The position numbers and the translations under genes were made by a program. DNA of 64,000 nucleotides from Albula goreensis (lineage: Eukaryota > Chordata > Actinopteri > Albuliformes > Albulidae). Shown in pieces: positions 60,109 to 64,000 of the stretch. Location: positions 744,001 to 808,000 of the forward strand of contig CM040744.1 in the NCBI GenBank assembly GCA_022829145.1, in the 5' to 3' direction. How positions within the stretch are numbered: the stretch's first letter is position 1; every line of letters begins with the position of its first letter. Under the pieces are notes generated by a model. It did not search any database. It was not told the DNA's origin and was given only the letters and a program-made list of their open reading frames with translations.

Positions 60109-60592
60109 ACCGTCCTTTCTGCACCCAGCACCTAGTTGTGTAATATATATTGAATGTGTCGGTGCAGCAATCTTAAACTGCATTTCTTACAGCGTATGAC
60201 TGTGCATTTGTTTTCAAGCATGTCTAGAGTAGTTTCGCGGGGTCTGTAAGGCTATTGAATCATGTGAATAGCCTCACTGGCATACTGGCAGTAATTTCAT
60301 ATTTCACTGTGATTACATTGCTGATATTTGACATATAATGTAAAACAACTGCTGAGTAGTAGGCACAACTCATTTAACTTCTGTGCTCTGCGCACGGAAG
60401 GGAAATTCTTGATATAGACTCAAAATAAAGAATGATCTACAGAATCTGTTGACAGCTTTTGAATTCGTAGACCCCAGATTTTTGTTACTGATTTTTTTTT
60501 CCCCGCCCCGGGGGACAACGGGGGTAGGGGATCTTGTCTCAGTAGCTCTGGATGGTTTTCTAAAAAACCGTCCTTTCTGTACCCAGCACCTA
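60109..60592 (+). repeat. Inserted duplicate flanked by 26-bp direct repeats
   Basis: The second copy of the 58161-58609 segment occupies about 60134-60566. It is bounded by direct repeats of 26 bp (60109-60134 and 60567-60592, ACCGTCCTTTCTG then (C/T)ACCCAGCACCTA), which differ at one base. The source copy has no such flanks, so the direct repeats look like a duplication of the insertion site. Confidence 0.85.
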
Positions 60593-62960
60593 TATGACTT
60601 TATATGGATGTGTTTTACTCTTTTCTCATCTGGTATATTACTTGGACAGTACTCATTCTTAATATTGTTTCTGTTTAGTGTTAGATCCTGATGTAAAGTA
60701 AATTTGGATATACAAATTCTCTATGCACTGCACAATGGCATTTTAGAGCACTACCCACAATGCACCTCTGAGATGCTGACTGACCAGATGGGCTGCAGTA
60801 TGGTCTTTGGTGTGACTCACCCGGGCGAGAACCAACAGTCTTACTGTCTCAGGAGGGGTGTTGTAAGCATTAAGATGCTTTGGTAGCTGTTTCACCCTCC
60901 CTAGGAAAGGGAATCACAAGACATAGGGTTCAGCAAGAAAGAAATGTATTCAGAAGTCAATCCCCAGAAGTCAAACCAAGAGGAGTGATTTTATTTCTGA
61001 GGCACTTTTCACATACAGTAGAAGAACTGAACTAAAGTTCATATATTTTTTTTTGCATGCACACACGGGATATTTTGTCCTCTCGAAACTTGATCAGCAG
61101 ACGCACTCAAATCTTTGAACATTGTCCAATGTACAGTACATCAAGTTTACTGGAAAAAGATCCTTTCATAAAAATAAAAAACAGCAGACTTAAATACAGA
61201 ACATGGGCATAAACTAAAATGCCTCAAAACTGAAGGCTCAAAGCTAAGGTCAAAGACAAAAGAAAAGCAGAAGGTCATCTATTTGGAGAAAAAAACAAAG
61301 AAAGAAGGAGCTCAAGCCATTAATTGAGACTGTTCTGTGAACGCGTCTTTAGAGAAGAATGCTTTTCAGGAAGAATGCTTTCTGTTCCAAACTGAACTCC
61401 ACACAAGACTTTTCACTGAGCAGAGAGGGTAACGGCTTGAGGGGGCATAGGGGGGGGTAATTGGTAATTGTGGTCCCTGAGCTTAATCTTGGACGGAGGA
61501 GACGAGGTAATAATTTGATGACTGACTCCATTGTGCCCGCTGTATTTTTCCACTCCAGCGGGGGACGACAAGGACTCTCAGACCGTGAGGATGTCGAGCC
61601 CAGCGCAGATAGGGCGGAGCGTTTAAGTATTGTCGTTTTGGGCAAAGCATTGCTTCGGCTTTGAGCTTTGATTTAATGTACGTGCGTCATCGGGTTTCCA
61701 ATTCCTACATTTTTTTAAACAATTTTTGCTGATGTCAGTGGGTTGTGCCCTCCTGACTGGGGATTTCCAGCCAATCAAAGTAAATGAAACCCCCTAGGCT
61801 GTGATCCTGTGCAGAATTCTCTAATAACCGTGTTGCTCGCTGATTAGCTGTATGAGGGGGACACTGGGTAATGTAGTCCTTGCACAAGGTGTCTCTGCAT
61901 CTCTGAGTAATGTAGTCCAAGTGCGTTGTGACAGTCCCTGGTCAGTGTCTTCTCTCTGTCTTCTGCTATCTTCAAGGCCAACCAGTGACAGCTTGGCCGA
62001 TCTGGCGTTGTTTATCGTTGTCTCTCTACAGGTTAAGCAAATCTGCTGTCAAACCAATACAGGAGGAAGTAAGACAATTTTCATGCTGAAATACCCAAAT
62101 TTTCCCAAAAAGTCCAGTTTTAATCTTGGGTCATGTGCAGCACTGTTCTCCTTCCAAAGAGAGTATCCAGTACTGCGTCATGCCTGGGCTTGAGCAGTCC
62201 AAAGCTGCATGGCCTGACAATCTGTTTCAAGGGTTGGCAACCCTCTCTGTTCAAACTTCCTCCCCCTGTTCTGCAGACAGAACTGAGCATCTGTTGCAAG
62301 CCTCTAATAGATTAAATGTCCCCAGTATTTCCATGTAGCTTTGACTTTTCAAACCATTGTTCATATTTTTTAAATATTTTCATAATTGTTTGCAGACAGG
62401 AAAGGGATGAGTGAGTGAGTGGAATATCACTGGGGGAAGAGTACAGCAAGTTTCCCACTTGTAAGCGAGGGACCAGGTTTGCACGGGTTTCCGCTTCTAC
62501 TGTCACACCCTTAGAGCTAGGCTCTGAGCCAAAATGGCTCCGGGGAAACTTTCCAGGTGCTCAAATGCACAATTTTTCCATACAATTCAAGCTATGTGGC
62601 TAAGCCACCTTGGGTAAGGGCTGAAAGTTGTGAAAATAAATAAAGTTTCGATGATTAGCAGTGGTGTGTGGGAGGGAGGGGTCTTTCAGCCAACAGGGTG
62701 TGTGTGTCCACACATTTGCCTGATAATAAAATAGTATGGAATTTGGAGATATTCCTCATGAGATGTGAGTTTATGTAATGTGGGCTGGTCTAAAGAAGCA
62801 AAGTTCTGCGTAGTAGTAGTTGCGACATCAGAAACTGGATTTAAAGTCACTGTTTCAGTGATTTTTTTTTTTCGCCTCCAGAAAGCTGCAACAGGTGTGG
62901 GAAAGAGACTCGTCAGTCAAGTTTCTTTTAGTAGCCTGTGACTCACACAGCCCTGCAAAA
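60593..62960 (+). other. cemip2 intron, nothing recognised
   Basis: No exon, RNA or clear repeat is recognised. A G run lies near 61451 and a CACTTTTCACATACAG motif near 61001. Confidence 0.55.
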
Positions 62961-62964
62961 AACT

Positions 62965-63222
62965 TCCCACAGTTGCATTTACATTACATTCAAACAGTTA
63001 GCAGACACCCTCATCCTTACAAAACCAGATTTTTAGAATGAAACTTAGAATTAAGAATGAACCTCTTTTACACAACTAGGTAATTCTGGATAAGCACCTT
63101 CTTACCTTCCTCAATCGCACTGTGGTAGCGCTACTGCTAGGATTTGAACCCAAAACCTCTCAGTTACAGGCACAGTTCCCCAACCAGTTATTATGCCATT
63201 ACACTGCTGCAACAACACTGCA
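62965..63222 (-). mobile_element. tRNA-derived fish SINE
   Basis: On the minus strand, reading from about 63222, the head GTGTAATGGCATAATAACTGG corresponds to an A-box region and GGTTCAAATCC to a B box. The head is tRNA-like with GGGGAACTGTGCCTGTAAC between. The element ends near 62970 in the TGTCTGCTAACTG...ATGTAATGTAAATG tail typical of a widespread fish SINE. The tail matches the fragments at 36655-36725 and possibly 9270-9330. Confidence 0.75.
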
Positions 63223-63573
63223 CCAACGTTGTGCCAAAGTCACTACAATATTCTGTCAATGTTTTGCCTGCATTTTCAATTGGTTCTGTCCTTCTAGTGG
63301 TCTACCTGCCAAGGCGTTTTTCTCGCACTGTGTTTCTGAACAGAGCCTGACAGGCAGTATACTATTATTGGACTCTTAATGTTTATGCACCCTTAACAAG
63401 GCTAAATACATATGGTTCAATCTGGTGCCTGGTTCAGGCTAACGTTGCAGACGTTGTGGTAACTCATTGGAAGAATCTGAGGGGTGAACGGGGACCGTTT
63501 GGGGTCTGTTTCGGCGGGGTATCCACCCTCGGCTGAGAGAGTGTCTGTGTCCTACACTGCTGGGAGGGGTCAG

Positions 63574-63614
<41 letters not shown>

Positions 63615-64000
63615 CAGGCTCAAAGCCCCTGCAACTCCCTGCAGCCTGAAATGAAGTCAGCCTTTCCACTCAAGTCACCCTTTGAACGATACCCAGAACA
63701 CCTTGACAGAATGAGTGGAAGTGAAATAATATCACTGTGTGTTTATATTTCTTCTTTTCTTTGATCTGTCATGTTTTGCCTTGACTGACTACCTTACTCA
63801 TTATCTGTGTTTTCCTTTTCTGTTGTATGTGAACAAAAATTTTTACTGGTAAACTAAATGTGACCGTTCTCTCTCTCTTTCTCGCCCCCTCTCTCCTCTC
63901 CTCCCTGCCCTCACTCTTCCCTGTGTTATGTAATACTTCTTCCCTCTCTTTCTTCTTTACCCTTCTCTCTCAATTGCTCTCCTTGCCTTTCTTTCTCACT
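63223..64000 (+). other. cemip2 intron to window end
   Basis: It contains a (CA)n array and a pyrimidine-rich tract (about 63865-64000, mainly CTCT/TTCT). No exon is seen, so the intron after coding exon 3 is at least 8.8 kb unless a small exon was missed. Confidence 0.6.
63574..63611 (+). repeat. (AC)n microsatellite
   Basis: About 19 AC units. Confidence 0.95.

Noticed and set aside
55546..64000. Further cemip2 exons
   Set aside because: I looked for sequence continuing the first GG domain after the split Arg codon and found none with a fitting acceptor. The next exon probably lies outside the window.

Overview
The window is nuclear DNA from a ray-finned fish, most likely a teleost. The evidence is vertebrate-type split genes with consensus GT/AG introns, very many long CA/GT microsatellites, a fish-type tRNA-derived SINE, and Tc1, mariner and hAT debris. 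The species cannot be identified. No prokaryotic features, CRISPR arrays or operons are present.

Two protein-coding genes lie on the + strand in the same orientation, in the same neighbour relationship as in human 9q21. The first is abhd17b, complete for coding sequence in three exons (5197-5663, 33948-34127, 37467-37686; 288 aa). It encodes a palmitoylated alpha/beta-hydrolase that removes palmitate from proteins, with a 3' UTR running to about 39.0 kb. The second is the 5' part of cemip2 (tmem2), a type II membrane hyaluronidase. Its first three coding exons (49336-49666, 53977-54117, 54559-55126) encode the cytosolic tail, membrane anchor, G8 domain and the start of the first GG-type domain. 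The remaining exons lie beyond 64 kb. A candidate abhd17b promoter sits at about 325-560 (three inverted CCAAT boxes). A candidate cemip2 promoter with a noncoding first exon sits at about 44.30-44.55 kb.

Everything else is intron or intergenic DNA. It holds microsatellites, four minisatellites (37, 52, 46 and 31 bp periods), a decayed mariner, a Tc1 end, a 523-bp hAT element with an 8-bp target duplication nested in a second element, TIR elements at 26.3-26.9 kb and 50.3-51.5 kb, SINE pieces and an apparent templated duplication at 60.1-60.6 kb.

The most unusual structures are at splice donors. The donor of cemip2 coding exon 3 is the first unit of a 14-copy, exactly 31-bp-periodic minisatellite, so copies of the authentic 5' splice site run for about 400 bp into the intron. 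Independently, the 3' end of abhd17b coding exon 2, including its donor, has two decayed but still open echoes about 1.4 kb downstream; they appear to be tandem duplicates separated from the exon by transposon insertion. No new multi-gene system was found.
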